This document shows, piece by piece, positions 52,684 through 62,441 of a stretch of DNA of 64,000 bases (within the stretch, counting starts at the first letter, position 1; every line of letters begins with the position of its first letter). A program made the translations under genes and the position numbers. The notes below the pieces were generated by a model. It ran no database searches and was not told the origin of the DNA. It saw only the letters and a list, made by a program, of their open reading frames with translations. Origin of the DNA: an uncultured Muribaculaceae bacterium. GTDB taxonomy: Bacteria; Bacteroidota; Bacteroidia; Bacteroidales; Muribaculaceae. The stretch covers positions 62,001-126,000 of the forward strand of contig CANQWS010000001.1 of NCBI GenBank assembly GCA_947627615.1, read 5' to 3'.

Positions 52684-53922
52684 ATGCAAATAAACAATCA
52701 GGAAGCTCCCGCCGTGGAGCTGATAATGATAAATATCGCGGGTCAGGACCATCCGGGCGTAACCGCGGCCCTGTCGGAGATTCTTGCCAAATATGACGCG
52801 CAGATTCTTGACATAGGTCAGGCCGACATCCACCATAACCTCACTCTCGGAATCCTCATCAAGACTGACAGCGAGGTCTCAGGCGACATAATGAAGGACG
52901 TGCTTTTCAAAGGCTACGAGCTTGGGGTGCAGGTGCGCTTCTCGCCGGTGGCCACTCACGATTATGCGCGTTGGGTGAGCATGCAGGGCAAGAACCGATG
53001 GATAATCACCATCCTTGGCCGGTCGCTGTCGGCCCGCCACATAGCCCTTGTCAGCGGAGTAGTGGCCGACCAGAATCTCAACATCGACGCCATTCAGCGC
53101 CTTACCGGACGCATGCCTCTCGATTCAAGCGAGAAGCAGCTGCGCAAATCATGCGTGGAATTTTCCGTTCGCGGAACGCCGCGCGACTACAGCGAGATGC
53201 AGCGTCGTTTCATGCAGATTGCATCGGAGAAGGGCATCGACATCTCGCTTCAGGAGGACACCATGTATCGCCGCTGCCGCCGTCTGGTATGCTTCGACAT
53301 GGATTCCACTCTGATACGCACCGAAGTGATTGACGAACTCGCCCTGCGGGCCGGCGTGGGCGACAAGGTGAAAGCCATAACCGAAAGGGCCATGAGAGGC
53401 GAGATTGACTTCGTTGAAAGCTTCACCGAGCGTGTGGCGCTCCTGAAAGGTCTTGACGAATCGGTGATGAAGGAGATTGCCGAGAATCTGCCAATAACCG
53501 AGGGTGTGGACCGTATGATGACGGTGCTTAAACGCACCGGCTACAAGACGGCCATTCTTTCCGGCGGATTCACATATTTCGGAAATTATCTCAAGCAGCG
53601 CTATGGCTTCGATTACGTCTATGCCAACGACCTGGAGATTGTTGACGGAAAACTCACCGGACGGTATCTCGGAGAGGTTGTCGACGGCCGGCGCAAAGCC
53701 GAGCTTCTGCGCCTCATAGCGCAGGTGGAGAATCTCAACATCAAGCAGACAATAGCCGTGGGCGACGGGGCCAATGACCTTCCGATGCTTTCAACCGCCG
53801 GACTCGGCATCGCTTTCCATGCAAAACCCAAGGTGAAGGCGGCTTCCGACCAGTCCATCTCCACGATAGGCCTTGACGGAATCCTTTATTTCCTCGGATT
53901 CAAGGACTCCTTCATCAGCTGA
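52684..53922 (+). CDS. serB: Phosphoserine phosphatase with N-terminal ACT domains
   Basis: A 412-aa protein. Two ACT-like domains cover residues about 12-170 (IMINIAGQDHPGVTAALSEIL and WIITILGRSLSARHIALVSGVV), then a HAD phosphatase: FDMDSTLI (nucleophile) near residue 205, LSGGF, and VGDGANDLPML. It ends serine synthesis by removing phosphate; the ACT domains may bind serine. The start at 52684 follows the kinase stop directly; the longer frame overlaps it by about 95 nt. Confidence 0.95.
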   Translation: MQINNQEAPAVELIMINIAGQDHPGVTAALSEILAKYDAQILDIGQADIHHNLTLGILIKTDSEVSGDIMKDVLFKGYELGVQVRFSPVATHDYARWVSMQGKNRWIITILGRSLSARHIALVSGVVADQNLNIDAIQRLTGRMPLDSSEKQLRKSCVEFSVRGTPRDYSEMQRRFMQIASEKGIDISLQEDTMYRRCRRLVCFDMDSTLIRTEVIDELALRAGVGDKVKAITERAMRGEIDFVESFTERVALLKGLDESVMKEIAENLPITEGVDRMMTVLKRTGYKTAILSGGFTYFGNYLKQRYGFDYVYANDLEIVDGKLTGRYLGEVVDGRRKAELLRLIAQVENLNIKQTIAVGDGANDLPMLSTAGLGIAFHAKPKVKAASDQSISTIGLDGILYFLGFKDSFIS

Positions 53923-53958
53923 TAACAGAAAATTTAAATCATTCATTATAAATAAATC

Positions 53959-56900
53959 ATGAAACAATTAAAGAACATGGTGCTTCTGGCGGCAGTGGCT
54001 GCCGGAATGTCATTCCAGGCCAACGCGCAGCAGAGCCCTCTGTGGCTGCGCAATGCTGCGATTTCCCCCGATGGCTCCACTGTGGCGTTCACCTACAAGG
54101 GCGATATTTTCACAGTGCCGGTCAGCGGCGGTCAGGCCCGCCAGCTGACCACATCGCAGTACTATGACAGTAAACCCGTGTGGACCCCTTCGGGCGACAG
54201 AATAGTGTTTACGTCAAACCGTCTCGGCTCCGACGACATATTCATCATGCCGGCCAAGGGAGGAACGGCGCGCCGGCTCACAACCAATTCCGGTTCCGAA
54301 TCTCCGCTGACCTTCCTTCCTGACGGACGTCTGCTCTTCTCGACATCGATGATGCCGGGACGGACCACCGCCCAGGCTCCTTTCGCCGCCCAGACTTATG
54401 TCCTGGACATAGAGACCGAGAACGCACGCCCCGAACTTTATCTTTCGGTGCCTATGACTTCGGCCTCGGCCAACGCACAGGGCAATATTCTCTATCAGGA
54501 CCGCAAAGGCTACGAGGATGTGTTGCGCAAGCATGAGCGTTCATCGGGCACCGCTGATATCTGGATGGTCAATCCGCAGGGCAAGTTCACCCAGCTGACC
54601 ACCTTCAACGGCAATGACCATAATCCCGTGTGGGGCTCAGGCGACACATACTATTATCTCTCGGAAGAGGGCAACAACAATCTCAATGTCTATTCCTCAA
54701 AGGCTGTCCCGGGAACAAAGGCCACTCAGCTCACGGATTTCACTCAGTATCCCGTCCGTTCGCTGTCGGCCTCGTCCAACGGAACCCTCGCCTTCAGCTA
54801 CGACGGCGAAATCTACACCATGACGCCCGGATCAAAACCCGCCAAAGTCAATGTGGACATCGTGGCCGACGATTATAACCCCGACATTGTCAAGAGTTTC
54901 CGTAATTCAGGAGCGACCACGTTGAGCATCAACAAGAAAGCCGATGAAGTCGCTTTTGTGATCCGTGGCGATGTCTACGCCACTTCAGTCAAGTATCCCA
55001 CCACGGTGCGCATCACCAACACTCCCGGTCAGGAGCGCTGCGTGGACATAGCTCCCGACGGCCGCTCGGTGGTCTATGACTCCGAACGCGACGGACTCTG
55101 GCAGCTCTTCATCTCCAGAATCAAGAACAAGGACGAGAAGAAACTCGCCTACGCGACGGAATTCGTTGAGGAACCGCTTTACTCATGCTCAACCTCGGCC
55201 CAGCAGCCGGTGTTCAGCCCCGACGGCAAGAAGGTGGCGTTCCTTGAGGACCGCACAATCCTTCAGGTCATTGATGTGGATTCCAAGAAAGTGACCACGG
55301 CTCTTGACGGAAAGTACAACTATTCCTATACCGACGGTGACATATCGTTTGAATGGAGTCCTGACAGCAAATGGCTGCTCGTGGACTACATTGGCGAAGG
55401 CGGATGGAACAACAAGGACATAGCTCTTGTTGCCGCCGACGGCTCGCAGGTAGTGGACCTTACCGAAAGCGGCTATAGCGACAACCAGCCCAAGTGGGCT
55501 CTCGGCGGCCGCGCGCTGACATATTCCACCGGCCGTTACGGCATGAAGAGCCATGGCAGCTGGGGCAATCAGGACGATATTATGCTCATGGTGCTTGACC
55601 CCGAAGCCTGGGACGAGTTCAACATGACCGAGGAAGAGGCCGCTCTCAAGGAACAGGCCGAAAAGGAGAAAAAAGAGAAAGAGAAATCCGATTCTGACTC
55701 CAAGGACGGCAAGGGCAAGAAGGATTCCAAGAAAAACAAGGACAAGAAAAAGAAAAAAGACGGTAAGAAGGATGTCGATAAGGAATCTGAAAGCGCCAAA
55801 GCGCTCAAATTCGACCTTGACAACCGCCGTTACCGCATGGCCCGCCTTACACCCCGTTCGGCATCCGTCGGTGACTATTATCTGTCAAAGAAAGGCGACA
55901 AATTTTATTACGTGGCCGGTTCAACCGAGGCAGGAGCCAATCTCTACTGCCGCGATCTCCGCAAGGGCGATACCAAGGTGCTTGCCCGCGGCGTGAACGG
56001 CGGTTTCGAAGCCGATGAGAAAGGCGAGAACCTCTTTGTGCTGTCAGGTCGCGGCATGAGTAAAGTCTCGCTCGCCGACGGCAAAGTGACACCTATTGAA
56101 TACGAAGCCCCCTACAACCGTCACCCCTCTCAGGAACGCGCCTACATGTATGACCACATGCTGAATCAGGTGAAGAACAAGTTCTACGACGCCAACCTTC
56201 ACGGTCTTGACTGGGACTCGATAGGCAATCATTACCGTCGCTTCCTCCCGCACATTGACAACAACCGCGATTTCGCCATACTTCTCAGCGAAGTGCTTGG
56301 CGAACTCAACGCCTCACACACCGGCGGCCGCACATCGTCAAGCGCTCCGGTCTATTACATGCCCACCGCCACACTCGGCGCTTACTATGATCCGGAATAC
56401 AAGGGCGACGGTCTGAAGGTAGCCGAAGTGCTGCGTCGCGGTCCGCTTGACAGCAAGGATGTCAACGTGAAGCCCGGCGATGTGATCATGGCCATCGACG
56501 GCCAGCCCGTTCTTGCCGGAAAAGACTATTTCCCTCTGCTCGAAGGAAAGACCGGCAAGAAAGTGCGTCTGCAGGTCAAGGATGCCAAGGGCGCCGTTCG
56601 AGACGTCAATGTGAAGCCTATATCGGCCGGTCGTCAGAGCGACCTGCTGTATCAGCGCTGGGTGGAACACAACGAGCATCTCGTTGACAGCCTCTCCGGA
56701 GGCCGCCTTGCCTATGTCCACGTCGAGGGCATGGACTCTCCGAGCTTCCGCACTGTCTATGACCGTCTTCTCGGACATTACCGCAATGCCGAGGCTGCCA
56801 TAGTCGACACCCGCTGGAACGGAGGCGGATGGCTCCATAATGACCTCGCGCTGCTCCTTTCCGGAAAAGAATATGTGCGCTTCACTCCGCGTGGCCGTTA

Positions 56901-57273
56901 CATCGGCTCCGAACCGTTCTCGCAGTGGACCAAGCCCTCGGTTATGCTTGTCAACGAGAGCAACTACAGCGATGCCCACGGATCGCCGTTCGTCTATCAG
57001 ACTCTCGGCATAGGCGATGTGGTGGGAGCCCCCGTTCCCGGAACAATGACCGCCGTTTGGTGGGAGACCCAGATTGATCCGTCGATCGTTTTCGGTATCC
57101 CGCAGGTGACATCCGTGGATATGAACGGTCAGGTTCTCGAGAACCATCAGCTCAACCCCGATGTTCTTATATATAACCGTCCGGGCGAGACCGAAGCTGG
57201 TGTTGACGCGCAGCTCGAAGGCGCCGTGAAGCATCTGCTCCGTAAGCTCGACGAAAAGAAAACATCTAAGTAA
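53959..57273 (+). CDS. Tricorn-like S41 protease
   Basis: A 1104-aa exported protein (signal to about residue 23, ANAQ). The TolB/PD40-like beta-propeller repeats (PLWLRNAAISPDGSTVAFTYKGDIF, KPVWTPSGDRIVFTSNRLGSDDIF) fill the first half. A Lys/Asp/Glu-rich insert lies at about 560-605, then a second propeller part, a PDZ-like domain (VLRRGPLDSKDVNVKPGDVIMAIDGQPV, about 830-890) and the S41 core (VDTRWNGGG, VNESNYSDAHG with the likely serine). It degrades peptides in the periplasm. Confidence 0.92.
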   Translation: MKQLKNMVLLAAVAAGMSFQANAQQSPLWLRNAAISPDGSTVAFTYKGDIFTVPVSGGQARQLTTSQYYDSKPVWTPSGDRIVFTSNRLGSDDIFIMPAKGGTARRLTTNSGSESPLTFLPDGRLLFSTSMMPGRTTAQAPFAAQTYVLDIETENARPELYLSVPMTSASANAQGNILYQDRKGYEDVLRKHERSSGTADIWMVNPQGKFTQLTTFNGNDHNPVWGSGDTYYYLSEEGNNNLNVYSSKAVPGTKATQLTDFTQYPVRSLSASSNGTLAFSYDGEIYTMTPGSKPAKVNVDIVADDYNPDIVKSFRNSGATTLSINKKADEVAFVIRGDVYATSVKYPTTVRITNTPGQERCVDIAPDGRSVVYDSERDGLWQLFISRIKNKDEKKLAYATEFVEEPLYSCSTSAQQPVFSPDGKKVAFLEDRTILQVIDVDSKKVTTALDGKYNYSYTDGDISFEWSPDSKWLLVDYIGEGGWNNKDIALVAADGSQVVDLTESGYSDNQPKWALGGRALTYSTGRYGMKSHGSWGNQDDIMLMVLDPEAWDEFNMTEEEAALKEQAEKEKKEKEKSDSDSKDGKGKKDSKKNKDKKKKKDGKKDVDKESESAKALKFDLDNRRYRMARLTPRSASVGDYYLSKKGDKFYYVAGSTEAGANLYCRDLRKGDTKVLARGVNGGFEADEKGENLFVLSGRGMSKVSLADGKVTPIEYEAPYNRHPSQERAYMYDHMLNQVKNKFYDANLHGLDWDSIGNHYRRFLPHIDNNRDFAILLSEVLGELNASHTGGRTSSSAPVYYMPTATLGAYYDPEYKGDGLKVAEVLRRGPLDSKDVNVKPGDVIMAIDGQPVLAGKDYFPLLEGKTGKKVRLQVKDAKGAVRDVNVKPISAGRQSDLLYQRWVEHNEHLVDSLSGGRLAYVHVEGMDSPSFRTVYDRLLGHYRNAEAAIVDTRWNGGGWLHNDLALLLSGKEYVRFTPRGRYIGSEPFSQWTKPSVMLVNESNYSDAHGSPFVYQTLGIGDVVGAPVPGTMTAVWWETQIDPSIVFGIPQVTSVDMNGQVLENHQLNPDVLIYNRPGETEAGVDAQLEGAVKHLLRKLDEKKTSK

Positions 57274-57293
57274 TAGTAATATATATTGCAATT

Positions 57294-57752
57294 ATGAATG
57301 TCGGAGACAAAGCGCCCGAGATTCTCGGACTTGACGAGAACGGACGCGAAGTAAAACTAAGTGATTACGCAGGCCACAAGCTGGTGCTCTATTTCTATCC
57401 CAAGGACAACACGTCGGGTTGTACCGCCGAGGCTTGTTCGCTCCGCGACAATTTCGACGCTCTGCGCGCCAAGGGCTATGAAATTCTCGGTGTCAGCATC
57501 AACACTGCCGATTCCCACCGCAAATTCATTGAAAAGTACAACCTCCCGTTCCATCTTATTGCCGATACCGACCACAAACTCACGGAAGAGATGGGCGCAT
57601 GGGGCGAGAAAAGCATGTACGGCCGCAAATATATGGGCACGTTCCGCACAACATTTCTCATTGATGAAAACGGTGTGATAACCGATATCATCGGTCCGAA
57701 ACAGATAAAGACCAAGGAGCATGGCACTCAGCTGCTTGCTCTGAAGGACTGA
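57294..57752 (+). CDS. bcp: Thioredoxin-dependent peroxiredoxin (Bcp/PrxQ)
   Basis: A 152-aa peroxiredoxin with FYPKDNTSGCTAEACSLRDNF (peroxidatic Cys and the resolving Cys five residues later, as in PrxQ) and a conserved Arg in MGTFRTTFLID. It reduces peroxides using thioredoxin. It begins 20 nt after the protease and is followed by a terminator. Confidence 0.95.
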   Translation: MNVGDKAPEILGLDENGREVKLSDYAGHKLVLYFYPKDNTSGCTAEACSLRDNFDALRAKGYEILGVSINTADSHRKFIEKYNLPFHLIADTDHKLTEEMGAWGEKSMYGRKYMGTFRTTFLIDENGVITDIIGPKQIKTKEHGTQLLALKD

Positions 57753-57782
57753 CGGATATCCGGCAATCCATATAACAGCATT

Positions 57783-57818
57783 ATCGGCTGCTCCCTTCCG
57801 AAACGGGGAGCGGCCGAT
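57783..57818 (+). terminator. Hairpin terminator after bcp
   Basis: A 13-bp stem with one T-G pair (57783-57795 with 57806-57818) and a 10-nt loop, followed by TCTGTAA. The T tail is weak. Confidence 0.6.
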
Positions 57819-57892
57819 TCTGTAACCGGCCGAACCATCGGGCCGCCGGGGCTGTTGTAAGATTAAAACATGAACCGAAAAATTCATTCATT

Positions 57893-58045
57893 ATGGAAAA
57901 GAACAACCGACGCAATGTAAAACGGACCAATATCTGGGTGGCTATAGGCGCAGTTATCCTCATCATCCTTCTGATTATCTGGCTCACCATGGCCGACCTT
58001 GCCGGCGATACCGACGTTGCCGCCGCCATCATGCCTTTGGCCTGA
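57893..58045 (+). CDS. 50-aa single-helix membrane protein
   Basis: From the ATG at 57893: MEKNNRRNVKRTNIWVAIGA, then a strongly hydrophobic helix (VILIILLIIWLTMADLA) and a short acidic/alanine tail ending MPLA. The basic N-terminus before the helix predicts an N-in topology. I recognise no family. It is preceded by a possible AT-rich leader and followed by about 180 nt before the beta-lactamase. Confidence 0.6.
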   Translation: MEKNNRRNVKRTNIWVAIGAVILIILLIIWLTMADLAGDTDVAAAIMPLA

Positions 58046-58152
58046 GACATTTCATAACAATTGACTTTCTAACATCGGCAGTCAGGTCATTGCCGGTGTT
58101 TTATTTGTGACCGAATTCCGTCGCCACTTATGGTCAATCCGGCGGGAATGCA

Positions 58153-58160
58153 TATATTTG
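58153..58160 (+). promoter_or_regulatory. -7 box of the beta-lactamase gene
   Basis: TATATTTG, 62 nt before the ATG at 58223; no -33 TTTG at the usual spacing. Confidence 0.5.
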
Positions 58161-58222
58161 CAATTCCTGTAAGCGCATGAATCGCTCCCGGGAACAGGAT
58201 AACCGCTAAACATACTCAGGCA

Positions 58223-59182
58223 ATGAAAAAATCAGTCATATCGCTCTCATCCCTCGTTTTAGTTTTTGCGTCCTTGATTTCATGCACCCCGCGCCCAGGG
58301 CAGGGGTGCCAGACCGCGTCATCAGGGATGGCGCCGGAAACGGTGAAAGCCCTGACTGACAGCCTGACGCAGATAGCCTCCGCAGCTCCGGGCGAGGTGG
58401 GGATAGCCGTTATTGTGAACGGTTGCGATACGGTGACGGTCAATGACACCGACAAATATCCTCTCATGAGCGTGTTCAAGCTTCATCAGGCTGTGGCTGT
58501 GTGCCATTATCTGGAGCGGAAGGGAGTTTCAATCGACACGGTCCTCCATATTGACCGTCAGTCACTCAGCCCCGACACTTGGAGCCCGATGCTCAAGGAC
58601 TCCGTAGGCAGCTCGCCGCTTGACGTATCCGTAAGGACATTGATGCGCTACACACTCCAGCAGAGTGACAACAATGCGAGCAACGTGATGTTTGACAGCC
58701 TGATTGATGTCATGGCCGTTGATGAGTTCATCGCCACACTGGTGCCGCGAACCGGTTTCCGCCTTGAAGTCAGGGAATCGGATATGGCTTCGGACCATTC
58801 TCTGAGTTACCGCAACCATTCCTCACCGCTGTCAGCCGCCATGTTGCTTGAGCGTCTGTTTACGGACAGTGTGCTGTCAGTGGTCAATCAGGAGTTCATT
58901 CTCGATGCCTTGCGCGGCTGCTCTACAGGCGCTGACCGTCTGCCGGCCCCGCTTGCCGGAATTGAAGGGGTGGAGATAGCCCACAAGACCGGCTCGGGAT
59001 ATGTCAGCGACGCGGGGAAGCTCGTGGCCTTCAATGATGCCGCCCACATAGTGCTTCCCGGCGGAGACGCTTACACACTTGTGGTGTTCATCAAGGATTT
59101 CGACGGGACCGAAAGCGAGGCGTCGGCTGTCATGTCACGCATCTCCGGCGTGACATATCGTCTGGTTTCCGGCAGCCGGTAG
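58223..59182 (+). CDS. Class A (subclass A2) beta-lactamase lipoprotein
   Basis: A 319-aa serine beta-lactamase with a lipobox (LISC, Cys 21). All catalytic motifs are present: SVFK (Ser 83, Lys 86), SDN at 148-150, Glu 185 in RESDMASDHSLSY of the omega loop, and KTG at 255-257. The pattern DHSxxYxNHSSPL and HKTGSGYV is that of the Bacteroidetes A2 group (CfxA/CepA-like), usually cephalosporinases. Its own promoter box and no mobile element nearby suggest a resident chromosomal gene. It is 19 kb from the BlaI/M56 operon, so joint control is not shown. Confidence 0.9.
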   Translation: MKKSVISLSSLVLVFASLISCTPRPGQGCQTASSGMAPETVKALTDSLTQIASAAPGEVGIAVIVNGCDTVTVNDTDKYPLMSVFKLHQAVAVCHYLERKGVSIDTVLHIDRQSLSPDTWSPMLKDSVGSSPLDVSVRTLMRYTLQQSDNNASNVMFDSLIDVMAVDEFIATLVPRTGFRLEVRESDMASDHSLSYRNHSSPLSAAMLLERLFTDSVLSVVNQEFILDALRGCSTGADRLPAPLAGIEGVEIAHKTGSGYVSDAGKLVAFNDAAHIVLPGGDAYTLVVFIKDFDGTESEASAVMSRISGVTYRLVSGSR

Positions 59183-59268
59183 GCGCTGTCGTGGTCCGGG
59201 ACGGAACATATATCATGCCGAAGCATTATTTATAATATATCTTCTAATGTGTTTATCTCTATTGAGCC

Positions 59269-59484
59269 ATGGTATTATTCTGGAGCGGCATCGTTGTTTT
59301 CCTTATAGGAGTTTTTGTGCGGAATTTCTTTAAGATCAGGTATTATCGTGAACAGCGGTCGTCAGGACGCACTGAAATTAAGGCTGCGGAAATCAAGGCA
59401 AAGTACAGACCCCTCTGGTTTCTGGGCATCGGCATCCAGATAGTTGGCGTAGTGATTTCCGGTATCAGTCTGTATCTGTCATAA
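59269..59484 (+). CDS. 71-aa two-helix membrane protein
   Basis: Hydrophobic helices at about residues 3-20 and 48-68 flank a basic middle (RNFFKIRYYREQRSSGRTEIKAAEIKAKYR). I know no function. The 3' end runs into the shared hairpin at 59489-59514. Confidence 0.6.
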   Translation: MVLFWSGIVVFLIGVFVRNFFKIRYYREQRSSGRTEIKAAEIKAKYRPLWFLGIGIQIVGVVISGISLYLS

Positions 59485-59488
59485 AAAA

Positions 59489-59514
59489 GGAGAACGTGCC
59501 GAAGCTCGTTCTCC
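59489..59514 (-). terminator. Terminator of rplS
   Basis: GGAGAACG (59489-59496) pairs with CGTTCTCC (59507-59514), followed on the minus strand by TTTTTTAT; 26 nt past the rplS stop. It probably also ends the convergent 71-aa gene. Confidence 0.85.
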
Positions 59515-59539
59515 CTGAGTATTTTCTTGTGTAAGAATC

Positions 59540-59899
59540 TTAGTTCTTGTTGGGCATGCGACGCTCTTTGATACGGGCTTTCTTGCCGGTGAGGCCACGG
59601 AGATAGTAAAGTTTTGCACGGCGCACTTTACCGTACTTGTTCACTGTGATAGAGTCGATGAACGGAGATTCGATGGGGAAAATACGCTCTACACCGATGT
59701 TGTCGCTCATCTTGCGCACGGTGAAACGCTTCTTGTTTCCTTCGCCTGATATACGGATAACCACACCGCGATACTGCTGGATACGTTCCTTGTTACCCTC
59801 TTTGATGCGATAGGCCACGGTGATGGTGTCACCGGGTGTGAAATCAATCTGATTGTTGCCTGCGGGAAATGCTTCTTCGGCAATTTTGATTAAATCCAT
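59540..59899 (-). CDS. rplS: 50S ribosomal protein L19
   Basis: A 119-aa ribosomal protein at the 30S-50S interface: [47 protein letters not shown] and the basic end [22 protein letters not shown]. Alone behind a perfect promoter, not in the rpsP-rimM-trmD operon seen in many bacteria. Confidence 0.97.
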   Translation of the reverse strand: MDLIKIAEEAFPAGNNQIDFTPGDTITVAYRIKEGNKERIQQYRGVVIRISGEGNKKRFTVRKMSDNIGVERIFPIESPFIDSITVNKYGKVRRAKLYYLRGLTGKKARIKERRMPNKN

Positions 59900-59981
59900 T
59901 TTCTTCTTTTTCGATTAAATGTTAACACTACTCGCAATATTCGCAGGCCACATATCCTGCCAGAGATTACGAATTCGGCCG

Positions 59982-60012
59982 CAAAGATACTATTTTTATT
60001 TAAGAAATCAAA
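59982..60012 (-). promoter_or_regulatory. Consensus promoter of rplS
   Basis: TTTG (60009-60012), a 19-nt spacer and TATCTTTG (59982-59989) on the minus strand, an exact match. The leader is about 75 nt. Confidence 0.8.
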
Positions 60013-60216
60013 GCATTCGCCTGAATATTTGGCAATTTCGCCCGCGCCTCTATCCCCGATTACCAATCGACCACACAATAGCCAACCCACTTTCATGATT
60101 ATTCTTACTGTCTGCAAGTGATGCTTTCGCGGACAAATGTAGTCAAATAATTTCCGGAAAGCAAGTGCAAGGACTGAAAAATGGCAGTGCCACCCTGATT
60201 TGTGCGCCCTTTTTAG

Positions 60217-60224
60217 TAATTTTG
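60217..60224 (+). promoter_or_regulatory. -7 box of queA
   Basis: TAATTTTG, 26 nt before the queA ATG at 60251. Apart from this and the rplS promoter the 59900-60250 gap holds nothing I can support. Confidence 0.5.
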
Positions 60225-60250
60225 CAGAAATATTTGATGAACGAAATCTG

Positions 60251-61453
60251 ATGAACGTTACCGATATAAAAATCGAGGACTACAACTATCCTCTGCCTGA
60301 ATCAAGAATCGCTTCCCATCCTCTCGAAAAACGTGACAGTTGCAAGCTCCTGATGCGCGAACCCGACGGCCGGCTCTCGGAGCATGTCTTTGCAGAACTT
60401 CCTGAGCTCTTGCCTGCTGACTCCGTGCTCGTATATAATAATACGCGTGTGATCAATGCCCGTCTGCGTTTCCGTAAGCCGGGCGGCGCCCGCATAGAGG
60501 TGTTCTGTCTCGAACCGGTGTCGCCCAAGGATTACCAGCAGTCATTTTCGGCCCAGGGACGATGCTCGTGGAGCTGTTTCGTGGGAAATTCCAAACGATG
60601 GAAGGAGGGCCCTCTGACAATGGAGCTGGCGGTGGGCGGCAAGCCGGTCATGCTTTCGGCCACGCGCCTGAGCAAGGCCGACAGCGGTTCCGTGGTGGAG
60701 TTTTCATGGGAGCCGGATGTTGTCACCTTTTCCCAGATCATAGAGGCGGCGGGCGAGATTCCCATTCCGCCATACCTGAACCGGGCCACGGAGCAGACTG
60801 ACAGCCGTGACTATCAGACGGTCTACTCGCGCATAGAGGGTTCGGTGGCGGCGCCTACCGCCGGCTTGCATTTCACGCCCGAGGTGCTTTCGGCCATAGA
60901 TTCCCGCGGAATCCGGCGCCGGGAACTGACGCTCCATGTTGGGGCCGGAACGTTCCAGCCGGTAAAATCGGCCACTATAGGAGAGCACGGCATGCACAGC
61001 GAGTTCATTTCCGTTGACCGTGACCTGATCGACGAACTTTCACGCTGCGACCGCCGTGTGATAGCCGTAGGCACCACTTCGGTCCGCACTCTTGAGAGTC
61101 TGTATCATCTCGGGTGCATGGTGGCCGAGGGGAAAGAGCCTGACGAGGTGCCGCAGTGGTATCCCTACGAGTCCGGCATGCGTATCCCGGTATCGGAATC
61201 TTTGAGCCGTCTGCGTGACTGGCTCGACAGCCGCGGAATGACGCGCCTTCATGCCTCCACGCGCATAATCATAGCTCCCGGATATGACTACAGGGTGGTC
61301 CGCGGCATGGTGACCAATTTCCATCAGCCGCAATCGACGCTTCTGCTGCTTGTGTCGGCTTTTACCGGCGGTGACTGGCGGCGCATGTATGACTACGCGC
61401 TTGCCAACGGCTTCCGTTTTCTCAGTTACGGCGATGCTCAGCTGCTGTTGTGA
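60251..61453 (+). CDS. queA: S-adenosylmethionine:tRNA ribosyltransferase-isomerase
   Basis: A 400-aa enzyme that moves the ribosyl part of SAM onto preQ1 in tRNA, making epoxyqueuosine. YNYPLPESRIASHPLEKRDSCKLLM, VYNNTRVINARL, IPIPPYLNR, YQTVYSRIEGSVAAPTAGLHFT and LHVGAGTFQPVK are the family blocks. The start at 60251 (MNVTDIKIEDYNYPL) fits; the longer frame would begin before the promoter box. Confidence 0.96.
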   Translation: MNVTDIKIEDYNYPLPESRIASHPLEKRDSCKLLMREPDGRLSEHVFAELPELLPADSVLVYNNTRVINARLRFRKPGGARIEVFCLEPVSPKDYQQSFSAQGRCSWSCFVGNSKRWKEGPLTMELAVGGKPVMLSATRLSKADSGSVVEFSWEPDVVTFSQIIEAAGEIPIPPYLNRATEQTDSRDYQTVYSRIEGSVAAPTAGLHFTPEVLSAIDSRGIRRRELTLHVGAGTFQPVKSATIGEHGMHSEFISVDRDLIDELSRCDRRVIAVGTTSVRTLESLYHLGCMVAEGKEPDEVPQWYPYESGMRIPVSESLSRLRDWLDSRGMTRLHASTRIIIAPGYDYRVVRGMVTNFHQPQSTLLLLVSAFTGGDWRRMYDYALANGFRFLSYGDAQLLL

Positions 61454-61535
61454 AACATTGTCGCAAAATGTTCCACGAGTTATTGACATTATGCCCCATT
61501 TATGAACATTTAACGCGGTTTTGCCCATCCGGAAC

Positions 61536-61566
61536 TTTGGCATTATATTGAAAATTCATTACTTTG
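61536..61566 (+). promoter_or_regulatory. Promoter of parAB
   Basis: TTTG (61536-61539), a 19-nt spacer and TTACTTTG (61559-61566), one base off TAnnTTTG. Confidence 0.55.
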
Positions 61567-61597
61567 CACTTGAATATAACCGTATTTAATCCTTACT

Positions 61598-62386
61598 ATG
61601 GGTAAAATCATAGCTATCGCAAACCAAAAAGGCGGTGTAGGAAAAACCACCACCACCATAAATCTCGGTGCCTCTCTGGCTTCCGAAGGTAAGAAAGTGC
61701 TTATCATTGATGCCGACCCTCAGGCCAACGCCACTTCAGGCTACGGCATCAAGCCTGACGATATGTCCTCATCCATCTACGAATGTCTTGTCGACGACTA
61801 TCCTCTCGCCGGCTCGCAGGTGGCCACTTGCATGAAAGGACTCGACCTGATAGGGTCGCGCATAGACCTCGCGGGCGCCGAACTCGAACTCATCAACCGC
61901 CCGGCAAGAGAGAAAGTGATGTCACGCGCTCTCGAAAGTGTCCGCGACCAATATGACTACATACTGATTGACTGTTCTCCCTCGCTCGGCCTCATAACTG
62001 TCAATGCCCTGACGGCTGCAGACTCGGTGATCATCCCGGTGCAGGCCGAATATTTCGCGCTCGAAGGCATCACCAAACTCATCAACACCATCCGTATCAT
62101 AAAGCCGAAGCTGAACCCCGGTCTGGAGATCGAAGGCTTCCTGCTGACCATGTACGACGCCCGTCTGCGTCTGGCCAATCAGATCTATGAAGAGCTGAAA
62201 AGCCACTTCGGCGACATGGTGTTCACCACCGTTATTCCGCGCAACATCCGCCTGTCCGAAGCGCCGTCGCACGGATTGCCCGCGCTGCTCTACGACCCCG
62301 AGAGCCGCGGAGCCACATCGCACACGGCTCTGGCACGTGAAATAATAGCCAAACACCGCAAGGCCGCGCGCCGCCAGCGTGTGTGA
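61598..62386 (+). CDS. parA: Chromosome partitioning ATPase ParA (Soj)
   Basis: A 262-aa ATPase with the deviant Walker A KGGVGKTTTTINL, LIIDADPQANAT, DYILIDCSPSLG and VFTTVIPRNIRLSEAPSHG. It forms DNA-bound gradients that move ParB-parS complexes. It has no N-terminal HTH, so it is the chromosomal Soj type. Confidence 0.96.
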   Translation: MGKIIAIANQKGGVGKTTTTINLGASLASEGKKVLIIDADPQANATSGYGIKPDDMSSSIYECLVDDYPLAGSQVATCMKGLDLIGSRIDLAGAELELINRPAREKVMSRALESVRDQYDYILIDCSPSLGLITVNALTAADSVIIPVQAEYFALEGITKLINTIRIIKPKLNPGLEIEGFLLTMYDARLRLANQIYEELKSHFGDMVFTTVIPRNIRLSEAPSHGLPALLYDPESRGATSHTALAREIIAKHRKAARRQRV

Positions 62387-62441
62387 ATCCTTTTGAGAAC
62401 GAAACAGTCACTTCACCACCATCAATCCCATCATCTGACAA

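Noticed and set aside
57781-58050. An 89-codon minus-strand frame near bcp
   Set aside because: Complement of the 50-aa membrane protein and the bcp terminator; the plus-strand reading has the better protein features.
58223-59182. Control of the beta-lactamase by the BlaI/M56 operon
   Set aside because: No copy of the BlaI operator core stands at the beta-lactamase promoter around 58100-58220, and the genes are 19 kb apart.
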